From contig CABFPE010000338.1 of NCBI GenBank assembly GCA_900660155.1, positions 682,167 through 746,166 of the forward strand: DNA of 64,000 bases. Reading direction: 5' to 3'. Position 1 is the first letter of the stretch, and each line of letters starts with the position of its first letter. Of this stretch, positions 33,770-45,476 are shown in pieces. The position numbers were made by a program, and so were the translations under genes. The notes under the pieces are model-generated. The model was not told the DNA's origin, ran no database searches, and was given only the letters and a program-made list of their open reading frames with translations. Origin of the DNA: Hofstenia miamia. Lineage: Eukaryota; Xenacoelomorpha; Acoela; Hofsteniidae.

Positions 33770-35765
33770 ACCAGCACATCTCAGCCTTTCGATAAGGATA
33801 TGAATTTGTACAGAATCAAAAGCCTTGTTAAGATTAAGATGTAACCCAAAGTAAGAAACGACGCAGTGATAAGTTAAATAGATACACTAAAGAAAATAAC
33901 TGAATTGTCAGTGGCCTATTTTGAAAAATACCCAACTGGTAAGGTAAAACATAGTCATAAATAAAATTATAAAAGTAATTAAAAAAAATACTTTTAAAGA
34001 CTAGGGATAACTCAAGAAGAATGCTTATAGGTCTATAATTGGAAATCAAATGCCGATTTGGGAAGAAGACGAGATATAATAGGTAAAAATCTTTGAATGC
34101 ATAATACCAGAAATTAATGTAATCAAGGTATACATTGAACAAAAGTAAAGATTGAAACAGATAAACATCAAGATCTATATTGAACTGACTTACACAAAAC
34201 TCATGACCAGTCATTGATACATTTTTCCTAAAAAAGGTACGATTGGGAAGCGAATTTTCAAGCACACAGCCAAAAAAAAGATGAATGAACGATCAGAAAA
34301 GTTATCAATGAAAGTTTTAGAGTTAAAAGTGTTTATTGAATAACAGTCCGTAAATATAAGGTCGAGAGTGTTACCAGAAGAATGAATTTCAAAATCAACA
34401 AACTGAATAAAGTTGTCTTCAAACAAAAAATGTAGAAGCGACTGAAAATCGCCATTATCAGATTGGAATAACTCAAAATCAATTTCAAGATAGTTGAAAA
34501 CATCACAAATGACTGTGAAATTGTGGAGAACATTGGTATTATGAACATTACAAAAAATTTTGAAAAAAACAAAATTCATACAACTAGTATAGCATTGGAC
34601 GATAAACAACAGATCGTAGCACAACCAATATCAAAATTGTCAAGATTGGGTATAGCCGTTAAAACAATAGAATGATGACAAAGCATAACATATTACAGTG
34701 CCGTAATGACCCTTAACTTGATTTCTATTCATACATGCAGCCGTATAATTTGGGAGATTGGGAAATAAGTTTCAATCGGAATCATTAATCCAAGTTACAT
34801 TCAGACACACAGTATCAGATTTTGAAGACGTAATTTCGTACATTAACAATATTCTTTTGCTAAGTGAGAGATACTTTGGCCATTAATATATGCTGATGAA
34901 TAGGTAGTTGCAGATGCAGTCAATTTGGGTTGACTTGACTGAGATCAACAAAAAGAACTAAACACTTAATCTTTATTGGGTTGCGATCAGTATCAATTAA
35001 TATTACTTCGAAACATTTTCTTCAATAATGACTTCTTCAGGATTCTGTCAGAATCACTAAGATCGCGAAATATATGAATTCTGGAAGTGGAAATTTTCAA
35101 CGTGTATAAATTGAAACAATGCATTTACAGAGAAATTCATTATGAAGTTCGACAATAACAGAGTAACGTTTATCAAGATTGAATTTTCTTTGGCGAAATA
35201 TGTTAACTGGTTCTTACATTAGAAATTCCAATTTGAGAAAATATTTCATGAATATAAAATTCGAACCATGTCGCATTCTATCATATGTTTTCAAATTATA
35301 ATAAGCTTCAGGAGCACCAACGACTTTATTTCGGCGTTTGTATAAATCAAGTGAAGCAGGATTCATACAGCTGGTAGAATGATTAGTTTCTATACTAGGT
35401 ATAGTTTTCGGCATTTCATTCAACTTGTTACAATTTTCCACCATCTTCTTCCAAAGGGAAGATGTTAAAGATTTATTCTTATTAATAAGAGGAGAGCCGC
35501 TATCATTAAGGCAAGGCATTGAAGATTGTATTTGGCCGTCGAATTTAGTTAAAATGTTTAAAGTAGAGGTAGGCTTGTTATCAAAGCACTTTGTGCAAAC
35601 TACTAAAATATTCTTACTGTAGCTTCGATTAGTTTTGAGGCAATTGTTGTGGAATCCAGTACAAGAAGTTACCATATGTAATAAAGTGTCACACAAATAA
35701 CATGGGAAAAATTTCAAGTACTTAATTTCGTTAGAGCAAATCCAACAAAACTGACTAGTCATTAT
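33770..35765 (-). mobile_element. LINE with PHD-type ORF1, APE endonuclease and partial RT
   Basis: In order on the minus strand: ORF1 (35762-35214) with a PHD-like finger; endonuclease text from about 34830 (VCLNVTWINDS) to about 34270, including FTVICDVFNYLEIDF (GDFN strand) and SGNTLDLIFTD; RT start (34100-33930) with NYRPISILLELSLVFKS; and, to 33780, NKAFDSVQIHILIERLRCAG, the RT motif A region (KAFDSVxHxxLIxKL). It stops after motif A, so the catalytic YADD half is missing. Several frame changes and stops occur between the parts. This is an APE-type LINE of the CR1/L2/Jockey range, in the opposite orientation to the host gene in its 6 kb intron. Confidence 0.75.
35214..35762 (-). CDS. LINE ORF1-like protein with PHD/RING-type finger
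   Basis: 182 open residues. The N-terminal part contains CWICSNE, then CYLCDTLLH, then HNNCLK and CTKCFD, giving the spacing C-x2-C ... C-x2-C ... H/C ... C-x2-C of a PHD-like zinc finger. PHD fingers occur in ORF1 of several CR1/L2-type LINEs. The rest is Ser/Asn-rich linker. The frame is still open, so this LINE is not very old. Confidence 0.6.
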   Translation of the reverse strand: MTSQFCWICSNEIKYLKFFPCYLCDTLLHMVTSCTGFHNNCLKTNRSYSKNILVVCTKCFDNKPTSTLNILTKFDGQIQSSMPCLNDSGSPLINKNKSLTSSLWKKMVENCNKLNEMPKTIPSIETNHSTSCMNPASLDLYKRRNKVVGAPEAYYNLKTYDRMRHGSNFIFMKYFLKLEFLM

Positions 35766-36449
35766 TTGCTAGATTTTGTTAACTTTGTGATCATGTAAGA
35801 AATTGCATATTCTGCAGACCTCGTGTTGAAATTGCTGACATCAGCAAATTAAATATGCTAAACATATGCAAAATCACTACGTATATTTAATATTATATGT
35901 TAAGAGAAACTACCTGCCAAATTTCGAAGCGATTAGATCATTATTACGAAAAATAATAAAATAATAAAAGACGTATGTAATAACCCCCACTAAAAATAAG
36001 GTTAATGAGAATAAAAAAGATTTACAATGATTTAGAAATAGTTCATTATTATTAGAAATGGCTATATGATATTTGCATATGTGTATGTTAAAGCTTAATA
36101 CAAGATTTATTATAATTTTGATAAAACTAACTGAAACATTTTCCTCAGTAACTAATAAAATTCATTTTTTATTTATTTAAGATTCATGAAAGAATTGACA
36201 TTAATTATTGAAAAAAAATTGACGTCATAAATACTTAAATATGGTAAATTGGCAAATGAATTTATTAGATTTCTTACTAAATTCTAGAAACAATTATTTT
36301 CAATACTCTTCAATGATATATTTTAATTTTTGGATTATAGAGAAAATGCTATGCCTTTAGTAATGAAATTATTTTCATGATGGATTTTCAAAATTCAATT
36401 CAAACTGTTGTCCGTTTTATTATCGCTGGATTTGTATATAGTAATATAG

Positions 36450-36587
36450 TTACTTTAGAAATAGAATTACCGCAGGTCTCAGCAACATCAGGACCAGTCC
36501 ACAGTGAAGATAAAAGAAATCATCCAGAATTAAAACCTGCTACTTTGGCTAATATTAAGGAAATATCACAGAAAACAGACCCACAAC
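36450..36587 (+). CDS. Host gene exon 9: linker before the SH3 domain
   Basis: Acceptor TATATAGTAATATAG and donor CAAC/GTAAGA. 138 bases, phase 1 to 1: VTLEIELPQVSATSGPVHSE, then DKRNHPELKPATLANIKEIS, then QKTDPQ. Pro/Ser/Lys-rich, probably unstructured. An acceptor CCGCAG 27 bases further in is possible but breaks the phase. It joins 38308 in frame, the split codon becoming CAA (Gln). Confidence 0.62.
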
Positions 36588-37835
36588 GTAAGACTGATTA
36601 ATGTCCTGTAAATGCAGAAAATTTGTGTATATGTTAATATATTATTTTTTTATATTCCTAAACATACTTTTTTGCAATCCATTATGACGCTTACAGAATC
36701 ATATACTGGTTTAATGCAGAGATCATTTGTATTCTCATAATAGAAACATTTTTAATGTAAGATGTACAGGATGTCTCACATTATTTTTGAAAAATAAATT
36801 TGATCTCAAAAGCATGCCTTTCACGGAAATCAAAAAAATTCATACAGCAAGCGTTACTACGTGGAGGGGGATTTGTATATCACGCATGAATTTAGAAATT
36901 AATTCATTACCGAAGGCACAGAGCTGTTACAAGACTTGTAAGAGTAAAGGTTGGTATTTACGGCACATTAAGACCTGTCAACCCATTTTTTAAATATGTA
37001 GAGACAGGCAACATAGGAAGCTCAAGGGCTTCTGCTGCTTCTGCTGTCAATCGGGGGTGTTGATGGGATCAAGCCTATAACCTACGCTTTTGAATTTGTG
37101 GCGATTTTCTTACCAGGGCTTCTGGACCAGATTTGGTCGGTAACATCTAAGGTTTAGCGTTCATGTTAGTAGCCAGTGATGGGAGCCCCAACCGAACAAC
37201 TAGTTAGATTTAAAAAGGACTGACTCGAGTCAGCCTGTTTATAATGGTAAGAAGACAATTGCTAATTTTAAAAGTAAACTAATCATCTGCACGATTATGA
37301 CTTGAACATAGAATAAAAACTAGAGTTTTGGCTTTATAGACATTTTATCATGCATCTGCTAGTATATTAGTTGTCATTAGTGAATTATCTTCTGAAATTT
37401 AAGATGTTCATCTTAATTTATTTTTAAAGAGGCACCTGTTCGATCTAAGAGAGACTTCTCTTCTTGTGGGCTTACTGTGACTGAAAGATGCTCCTCACTG
37501 TTAGCTAACATCATCAAAAAAATTAAAATTTTAAATAGACATTTAAAGAATTATAATTTTTCTCATTTTCATACTTGATTTTTGAGATTCGGGCTGAAAT
37601 CAGGTAGAAATCTGGTTAAAATTTTCACTTTGGGTTTGATCGGATCAGGTTTTAAAATCTCAACCCGATTCCACATCTGATTCAAATGTATTAAATAATA
37701 GCGTTAGCACCAACCCGATTTGTCCGTGCTCGTAAGGAATATGCTTGAAATACCTAATGACTCCCATAATTTTCACTCGAAATTCTCTCTGACCCTTAGT
37801 AGACAACTTAAGTAAAATTCGAAACATCCTTAATA
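36588..37835. other. Intron sequence with decayed hAT-type end
   Basis: A terminus-like CAGATGTGGAATCGGGTTGA (minus strand, ending at 37679) resembles the ends of the 3311-6851 element, but no partner was found. The frame 36727-36993 has no recognisable motif. A possible extra exon at 37430 (APVRSKRDFSSCGLTVTERC) fits phase 1 at its acceptor but has no clear donor. Confidence 0.4.
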
Positions 37836-38168
37836 AAATAGAGAGTGACAATATAAGTTAAATGTAGACCCGAACCCAACCCGATTAGAATATTTACTAC
37901 CCGAACCCGACCCGAAGCTTTGAATTTAATATGAGTTTATGAATTTCTGTTCAATAAAATACTGTTAACATTAATCATTTTTGATAAGGGCATTACTTAA
38001 TGTTTTGGATCTTTCTCAAATCAAGCGGTGATTTAGATTAGAATGTTTTTAATAATCAATCTAACTTTGTACCCGAACCCAACTCCGACCCGAAAATTGG
38101 ATACCCGACCCGACCTGAAACCCGAAATTGGGTCGGGTTTATCGCGTACCTGATGCCACTCTCTACTG
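37836..38168. mobile_element. Short hAT-like MITE rich in ACCCGACCC
   Basis: The right end, read inward, is CAGTAGAGAGTGGCATCAGG and the left end is AAATAGAGAGTGACAATATA, with ACCCGAACCC / ACCCGACCC words repeated inside both ends (37868-37915, 38070-38140). About 333 bases, no coding capacity, and target duplication not clear. It ends 139 bases before the SH3 exon. Confidence 0.55.
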
Positions 38169-38307
38169 TGCATATAAAACAGCGTAAATTGCATTTTATG
38201 TTTCCTATCTAAATAAACATTCCCATTGTTAAATTTTTAATTTTGATATTAATTTTTAATTTAGCCTATTGCTCAATATAGTATGTAATTACAAGACAAA
38301 TTTTTAG

Positions 38308-38495
38308 AATCTAAAATGTCAATTAGTCATCACAAGTACAAGGCTTTATACAGTCATTGTCCTGGTTCTAGTGGAAAACAATTAGAATTTGATGTCAACG
38401 ATGTTATCTTGGTTATTGAAAACTGTCTTTCTGCAAATGGATGGCTCTATGGTAAAAATTGTCGAACGAAAAGGTTTTGCCTAAATTTTAGATAA
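38308..38495 (+). CDS. Host gene exon 10: SH3 domain (BAIAP2/IRSp53-like)
   Basis: Acceptor AAATTTTTAG. Phase 1 in, then KYKALYSHCPGSSGKQLEFD and VNDVILVIENCLSANGWLYG. This matches IRSp53 SH3 (VKAIFSH..G....[24 protein letters not shown]) in the ALYSH strand, the acidic D.I turn, and the GW.YG before the distal strands. SH3 domains bind PxxP partners such as WAVE2 and Mena. Two 3' ends are possible: a donor G/GTAAAA after 38451 leading to an exon outside the recognised set, or read-through KNCRTKRFCLNFR to a TAA at 38493-38495, with an AATAAA at 38663. In the read-through the usual Pro and Tyr of the last SH3 strand are missing. Confidence 0.75.
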
Positions 38496-38899
38496 ATATA
38501 TAAGTTTGTAACAATGTTCCTTGAAAAGTGTAAATTAGTATCACAAAATGAATAATACGTGACTTGTATATTGAACTATTTTGTTAAATTGAAATAACTA
38601 CACTGAATAAGTTCATTTGTTTAAATCTTCTAGTGAAAATGAAATTATATTCAAAAGTTTTGAATAAACAAGAATTAGTGAATATTTTTTTATTATTTAG
38701 TGATAGTAACTTAAGCGGCCATTTTCTCCAAATTCTAATACATTTATAAATGTCTAAATCCGTTTTTGCCATCGATATGACAGTACTGAATAACTATTTT
38801 GAGAAGTATTGTTTTCGTAGACAGGATAACTTGGAACAGTTGTTCAGGGTTATCATAAAAAGAGGATCAATCATTGATTAAGGACAACAAAGCAACAGA

Positions 38900-41190
38900 A
38901 GCACCTTCATAGGGGGTAATGAAAACTCATAAAGTCGTTTGTTTCAAATTTCATCAAATGTTTGTCGTCGATGGAACCTTGGGGTGTGTGAAATTTATTA
39001 ATGATCAATTTGGAACACATTGATTTAATTGCTGACTCGTTATATATGAAAGAAAGAAAGAAAAAAAGAAATCGTATATTTATAAAACAAATGAAAATAT
39101 GCAGCCATTTGTTATTAAAATGTATCAGGAATGAATCTGTGTAAGGCATGGCTAGGATGTGAATCAGCTGCTTTAAAAAGACGAGCACTGAGATGAATTC
39201 GTCGTGAGTCTATAATCATAGCTCCACTTGTGTGTCCAGTCATGATGTGCTGTGCTGTATTACAAATTGTTTGTAATTTGGAATTTAGGTAATCAGGTAG
39301 CACCGTGAAAACAGGTGAGCAGTAATCCAGAATGCTAACAATGGTAATGAGAAATATGCTATCATTGTAATGCAATCACAAGAGCTTTTCAGTGTTCTAA
39401 GACATTATAGTCTTTGAGAGGCTTTCCTCGTAATGTAGCTGACATGATCATTCCACTTTTGATCAAGTGATACTATAACATCCAGACATTTTTAGGAACT
39501 AACAATGGAAATGTCGTCAGGTAAAACGTTATCATAGTTTCCGAAAATCATCTGCTTGCATTTAGATGTGTTCAAAACGACGTCATTGTCATAGCAAAAG
39601 CGTTTAATATTGTCATACTTGGTTTCGAGTGCTCAAGAATTGCGGCGGATTGGCGTTAGGGCTTAGGTATCGCCCGCATATTTCATCAGGATTTTATTGG
39701 GCGTTGAGCACTAGGGGTCTTCCATATATAGCAGAAATAGGACAGGTTCTAGAAGCAACCCTTTGGGAACTCCAAGGCATATGCTTCTGCGGCTGCTGAG
39801 GTGGACGCCGAAATTAACACGGAAGGTGCGATCTGGCAGGTAATTAGAAATGAGTTTGACGAATCCATTTGCTAAGCTTAGGTTGATAAGTTTAGCGAGT
39901 AATTAGTTGTGTTCAATTGTATCAAATGCTTTACTGAAATCAAATGATTGTAACATGACTCCAATAGTGTCGGGATCATCCAAAAATTCAGTGATGTTAT
40001 TCAAGAGAACAATTAGGGCTGCATAGGTGGACGATCTTGCACGATAGGCGAACTGGTTAGAAGAGACATGTGAGCATAGCTCTGTGCACCTATCATTGAG
40101 TATAACATTTAGAGGGAACTGACAGCAGCTATAGAGGTAGTAGCTCATTTATATTTGGACGGCTGCTTTTGGGGAGAAAACTGACAGCAGCTTCTTTCTA
40201 GGAGGATGGCACAGTCCGATTCCAGATGGAGCAGTTTACCATATTAGCGATGGGAGCAGCTAAGATGTGAGCGGCATTGCGATAAATTGTAGAAGGGACG
40301 GCATTGTTGCCTGACACTTTTTTGTCGTTGAGGTTGTGATAGGAACTGAAAGGCTTCGTATTCAGTGGTAAGTGGTAGCCAGTCATTATTTTCAATAGAT
40401 TCAAAGCATGATTCACTATCTCGAATTGTATCAGGTACAGTGATGTCTTCACGATGCTCAGCTAGCTTTCCTACCGCATCACTGATGGAAGGAAAAGACG
40501 GACAATGTTGTTTATCCCGGAGTTTCCTATGGATTTATGAAGCTCGTTGACTGCTTTCCAGCAGCTGTTTGCTGATTTGCTGCTTGATTTGAAGAACTTT
40601 TGTTTAGCATTGATAATCTCAATGGTAAGCTTAGATGTGTAGTTGTCGAACATAGTTTGGCTGACACCAAAGGAGTATTGCCTTTTAATTGCGATTTCTT
40701 TAACTTTGAGAGTGCTATAAGCGGGATCAGTAGAGGAAATTTTGACAATTCAAGTGATTCGTACATGACGTCAATGAATTTGTCTACCTTTTCATCTACA
40801 GTCAGTATCGAGGCGATAGGGCCTACTTAAATTGGCTACATTAAGTTTCTTGAGATTATGCTCAATATAAGATTTGCGAAAGTCATACGATTGTCAAGAA
40901 TATGAGAAATTTTCTTCCTGTTGTCTTGGTTTGATGAAGCACGTCTTATGTTTAGATTTGCAACGTGGTGCTAAGAAATAGTGTCACTTGTCTGTGCTAA
41001 CAGCAATAATGTCGAGAATGTTGTTACCATGCATTGGATGATCGATAATATTCACCATATGTAGTTGTTGTGAGAGGTTGGGTAAATGGCGCGAAATAAA
41101 CTCCTTATTTAAGTCGCCACAAATGATCACATCATGGTCAGTATAATCAAGTAGCGAATTGTCGATATTTTCAACAAGCATGTGAAAAAC
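38900..41190 (-). mobile_element. LINE (CR1/L2-type), endonuclease and RT remnants
   Basis: Minus-strand parts in order: endonuclease HDVIICGDLNKEFI and GNNILDIIAVS (41181-40984); RT pre-motif text AAHILAAPIANMVNCSIWNR (about 40300-40200); SSNQFAYRARSSTYAALIVL, then MLQSFDFSKAFDTIEHN, motif A (40100-39903); SICLGVPKGLLLEPVLFLLY, the motif B region (about 39790-39720); KYAGDT in place of YADDT (about 39690); and the thumb ILDYCSPVFTVLPDYLNSKL (39330-39270). The second catalytic-site Asp pair is altered (AGDT), and there are several frame changes, so the copy is dead. Its orientation is opposite to the host gene, and it starts only 400 bases beyond the SH3 exon. Confidence 0.8.
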
Positions 41191-41689
41191 TGTTTAGGCT
41201 AGCATGACAAAAGAAAATAATTTAAACAGTTTTTTTTGTTTGTCAATTTGTTTTATTAAGCCATTTTTCGATCTATATTTCTAATGTTCTTAGCCCTCTT
41301 TAACCTTCTAACTCTTGGCTAATCCAGTTGTTAAATTTTTCATGTAGCTTCCTCGGAATTTTTTTTTTGCCAAATTTTTAAATCCAGAAGTCCGTTTCAT
41401 AGCCTCAGCTTTGCTCAGCGAATATTGTCTAATGCAGCAGAAACCGGATAGGATATTAGGTTTCTTACCACCAGCCATAAACTTCTACGATAATTTACTA
41501 ACGCATGGACGCGCCACGATGCTAAATTTGAATATTTATTTACACAGTTGGGGCTGTAAGCAATAGCAATTTCATTATGAACCGCTAGTGGTCGCATTTA
41601 AGGAATCAGCACACATGTGCATAAGACTTAATCATTTATTTCGTGCTGATATTTTGCATAATAATATAATAACGCATTAAACACTGCTA
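41191..41689. other. Spacer between LINE and copia fossil, nothing recognised
   Basis: Possibly the far 5' part of the LINE or the other flank of the P-type transposon; no motif decides. Confidence 0.4.
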
Positions 41690-41874
41690 TGTTGATCACT
41701 GCTATCTGCTAATTCTAATCCCGGTAAACAGTGGACGCTAATATTGTTTGTGTATATTTACAAATGATTGCATATGAGAACGATGAACATTTATTTTCTT
41801 ATTACTTTTGTAAATCAATTCTTTCCATGTATCTTAAATACAGTTTCTTTGTTCTACCATTACCATAACTAATA
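41690..41874 (+). repeat. 5' LTR of the copia fossil
   Basis: Shares the block from TTATTTTCTTATTAC to CCATAACTAATA with the 3' LTR. It is about 40 bases longer owing to extra sequence in its first half, so the exact left border is uncertain. Confidence 0.65.
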
Positions 41875-44800
41875 GGGTATGTGCCCATATACCATTCAAA
41901 TGGAAAACAGTGCAGAAAAGAAATTCCTCATATTTATTGATGGTAACATGGAAAGTTATTTAGCATGGAAAACAAGATTTCTTGAATATTTGGAGTCGAA
42001 GAAAATTGCAATTGATGAAACTGGATTAGCAGAAGGTGCAAAATTAAAGAACTCCAGTAATTTGTACAGGGAATTGATTACCTGATATGCATTTTGTTCA
42101 CTCATTGCTACAAGCAGTGCAACTGATGGATTGGCTGTATGGAATTATTTGGAGGACAACTATGGAAAAGTTAAAACTTCACAAATCCTGCAGCTCTAGA
42201 AACAATTTTTGGACATCCATCTTCAACCGTGTGAAATTGTTTCATGTTATTTAAATAGGATAGACATGATTGTCTATAAATTACAATCTGCTAAGGAAAT
42301 TGTCAATGAAAATTTGAAAATAGCAATTGTTTTAAAAGGTTTACCACAGAGTTATGAAACTTTTAATGCGGTGTTACAATTTCAAACAATAACTTACAAG
42401 GAATTGAAAAGTAAAATTCTTGAAAAGTTAGTAGTTTGTAATATGGTAGATGATGTTTGTATCTATAATATTATTACAGCAAAAGTCCGAACAAATAATT
42501 ATCAAACGAAAAAATTCAATGTAAGAATCGCGGGCAAAAAAAGCATCATACGGACAAATGTTTTGCTCCAGGTGGAAAATTGCATAAGCAAATACAAAGT
42601 TTTACTGGTTTTAATAAAATGGAATCAAAAGCCATTGTCTCTCGAATTATTTTGTGGAAGAACTATTCATATTTGATAGTGGTTGTACTGATCATATATT
42701 ATCAGAAAGATCCTTATTCAAAACGTTTAATGAGAGTTCTGGGGATAAGTTTGTTTGTAATGCTGATTGTTTTAAACAAAAAGTTGTTGGTAGCAGTTCT
42801 GCTATTTTTGATGTGAAAGATGCAAAAGGCAATATTTTTATCTTGAACCTGCAAAATGCGTTCTTTGTTCCTGAATTTGATTTTAACTTGATAACAATAA
42901 ACAAGTTGACAGAATACGGAAACACTTTGAATTTTTCTAAGGAAAATTCATTGATGCAGTCGCAACATGGAAAATTGTTTCTGAAACAAGATAATGGGGT
43001 TTTTTATTTGACAAATATTTTGAAGAAGTTCAAAGCCTTTCAAGTTTTAACAAAATGGCATCAGCGTTTGTGACATGTAGGTTTTGACACATTGGTTAAA
43101 ATGTAAAACGACGGTAATGTTGATGGTCCTGATTTTTGAAAAACCGAGAAAGAAGTATGTGAGCAGTGTGTTTTAAATAAAGCTACAATAGAGCCAATTT
43201 CAAAAAGAAAAGCGAAATATTGCTAAGAACAAACTCGAGCCAGACCATTCCGATATTTGTTGCCTGTTTGATTCCTCATAAATTTGATATCTTTTATTGA
43301 CTATTACTCTAAGTTTCAAGAGCTTATTTTTTGAAGCATAAATCTGAAATTCTAGACAAGGTCAAAAAATATATCTCATTTGTTGGTAAAAGGCAAAGTT
43401 CAGGCATTACGTTCAGATAATGGAAAAGAATATTGTAGTAAAGCTTTCCGACAGTTTTGCATTCAAGAAGGCATTAGACAGGAGTTTTCAGTACCTTATA
43501 GTCCATTACAAAATGGAGTCACCAATCGTTATTGGCAAACTCTATCACAGACAATGCGTTGCTTACTTAATGAATTACATATAAAAAAACACTTTTGGGT
43601 GAGAGCTGCTGACACAGCTTGCTACATTCGAAATTGATGTATTACTAAAGGCACTAATATTTCAAAAACTCCTTATGAATTATTCTTTGGTTATGCACCA
43701 ACAGTCAAATATCTTAAAGTACCGGTATTTGGGTGTATAGCATATTTAAAAAACCTTCCTGTAGAAAGCTATCTGAAAACGCTGAAAAAGTATTGTTTGT
43801 TGGTTGTGATTGGGAAATCAAAATTAAATATTGTTTATGTACCTGTAAAACAAAAACTGATGAAAAGTCGCAACGTGACATTTGACGAATCAACATTTTT
43901 CTATAAGAGTTTAGTACATAGCATGGGCGATGTTTTACCAATTTTACATGTCTTTCCGTTACATACTGATGACAATAATCCGCAAGAAAACGAAAGCAAT
44001 AATAGTGATATGGAAGTTACAAGTAGAGCCGTTAGCAGGTCATATAGAGCTCGTCAACTGCCAACACGATATGGTGACTCTATTTTGATTCCTGATGAAA
44101 TTTCAGGTGAAGATTTCAGTTTTCTTTTCAATGTTATGCCTGAGACTTTAGTTGAATGCAACTCTAAGACATGACGAAGTTATGAAGTCATCACGTCATG
44201 ATCAATGGACAGAAGCAATGACAATGGAAATCCCTTCACTGAATGAACACAAAACATTTGAATTGGTTGATAAACCTTCTAATGAGCACATCATCAAAGG
44301 CAAACGGGTTTATGTCACTAAACGTAATTCCGATGGTACAATTCTAAAGCATAAAGCAAGATATGTAGCTAAGGGTTTCTCACAGGTCTATGAGGAAAAC
44401 TATTCAGACATGTTGATGACATTTTAATTTTCGCACTAAATGAGAATGAAGCCAGCAAAGTGGTTGCAAATATTAAAGCATTGATTAAAATTATAGATCA
44501 AGGAAAAGTAAACAAACAAAGGACAAGATTTCAGTATCACAAAAAGCGTATATTGGAAGAATGCTATTAACTTGGAATATGGCTGAATGTAAGCCAGTAA
44601 AAGATCCAATGTCTTCTCATTTTTGTCAACTAATAGTGATCCGTTTGATAAAATATTGTATCTCAAGTTGATTGGTTCTTTACTTTATTTATCTGTGTGT
44701 ACTAGACCTGATAATAGTTATGCATTTTAATGAAAACGCTACAAAGAGCAACTTTCTTTCTGACAAATGAATAATTAAGTGGACCCAAACATTTCGAATT

Positions 44801-45308
44801 AACTTTTTCAGGCTTCAATGGTAATATAAAATTACACTCTTTTACGGATGCGAATTGGGGATCAAATGAAGATTGAAAATTGATTATGGGACTAGTTATA
44901 AAAATAAATGAAGATGATTCCCCAATTGTGTCGCGATCATCTAAACAACGATTGATGTCTTTATCAACCTGTGAAACAGAGTGTATTGCTTTGACAACAT
45001 ATATACAAGAAACCAAGTTTGTTACTAATTTATTGGAAAGCATTAAAATTCGTTTGGATATTCCTCACTTCAAAGCAGATAGTCAATCGGCAATGCAATT
45101 AATCAAAAATCTTATTATATCACAAAGGTCTAAACACATTGACATCAGTACCATTTTTGCAGATCTTATTTCAAGAATGGGGAAGGAGTTCTCAATTACA
45201 TCCCAAATGATGAGAATTTGGCTGACCTTTTCACCAAGCCCTTATTAGGCAATAAGTTCACTAATTTGGTGTCAGAAGTGTTTAAGCACTCACATAACTG
45301 AGGAGGGG

Positions 45309-45451
45309 TGTTGGATTTCTAATGCTGGTAAGCAATGGAAGCTAATATTGCATGAGAACGTGATCATTTATTTTCTTATTACTGTTGTAAATCAATTCTT
45401 TCCATGTATCTTAAATACAGTTTCTTTGTTCTACCGTTACCATAACTAATA
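45309..45451 (+). repeat. 3' LTR of the copia fossil
   Basis: Starts TGTTGGATTT right after the purine tract and ends at CATAACTAATA, where similarity to the 5' LTR stops. At 143 bases it is short for the family. No target-site duplication is obvious. Confidence 0.75.
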
Positions 45452-45476
45452 TCTGTTAAGTAAAATTTAATGAATA

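Larger units (their letters stand above)
41690..45451 (+). mobile_element. Ty1/copia LTR retrotransposon fossil
   Basis: Short LTRs (41690-41874 and 45309-45451) enclose parts in copia order: gag (from 41879, with LKGLPQSYETFNAVLQFQ at about 42340), protease (FIFDSGCTDHIL at about 42665), integrase (LRSDNGKEYCSKAFRQF and PYSPLQNGVTNRYW at 43400-43540), RT (KHKARYVAKGFSQVYEENYS at about 44350) and RNase H (LMSLSTCETECIALTTYIQE at about 44955). Integrase before RT defines Ty1/copia. A purine-rich GAGGAGGGG tract precedes the 3' LTR. The element is broken, with roughly ten breaks, and part of the RT is missing. The LTRs differ by only a few percent in their shared 3' 95 bases by eye, so it is of moderate age. 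Confidence 0.85.

Noticed and set aside
36377-36601. A 74-codon single-exon gene
   Set aside because: Its 5' third is intron; only 36450-36587 behaves as an exon with matched phases.
37430-37560. Extra host exon APVRSKRDFSSCGLTVTERC
   Set aside because: Acceptor and phase fit, but there is no convincing donor, and exon 36450-36587 joins 38308 directly in frame.
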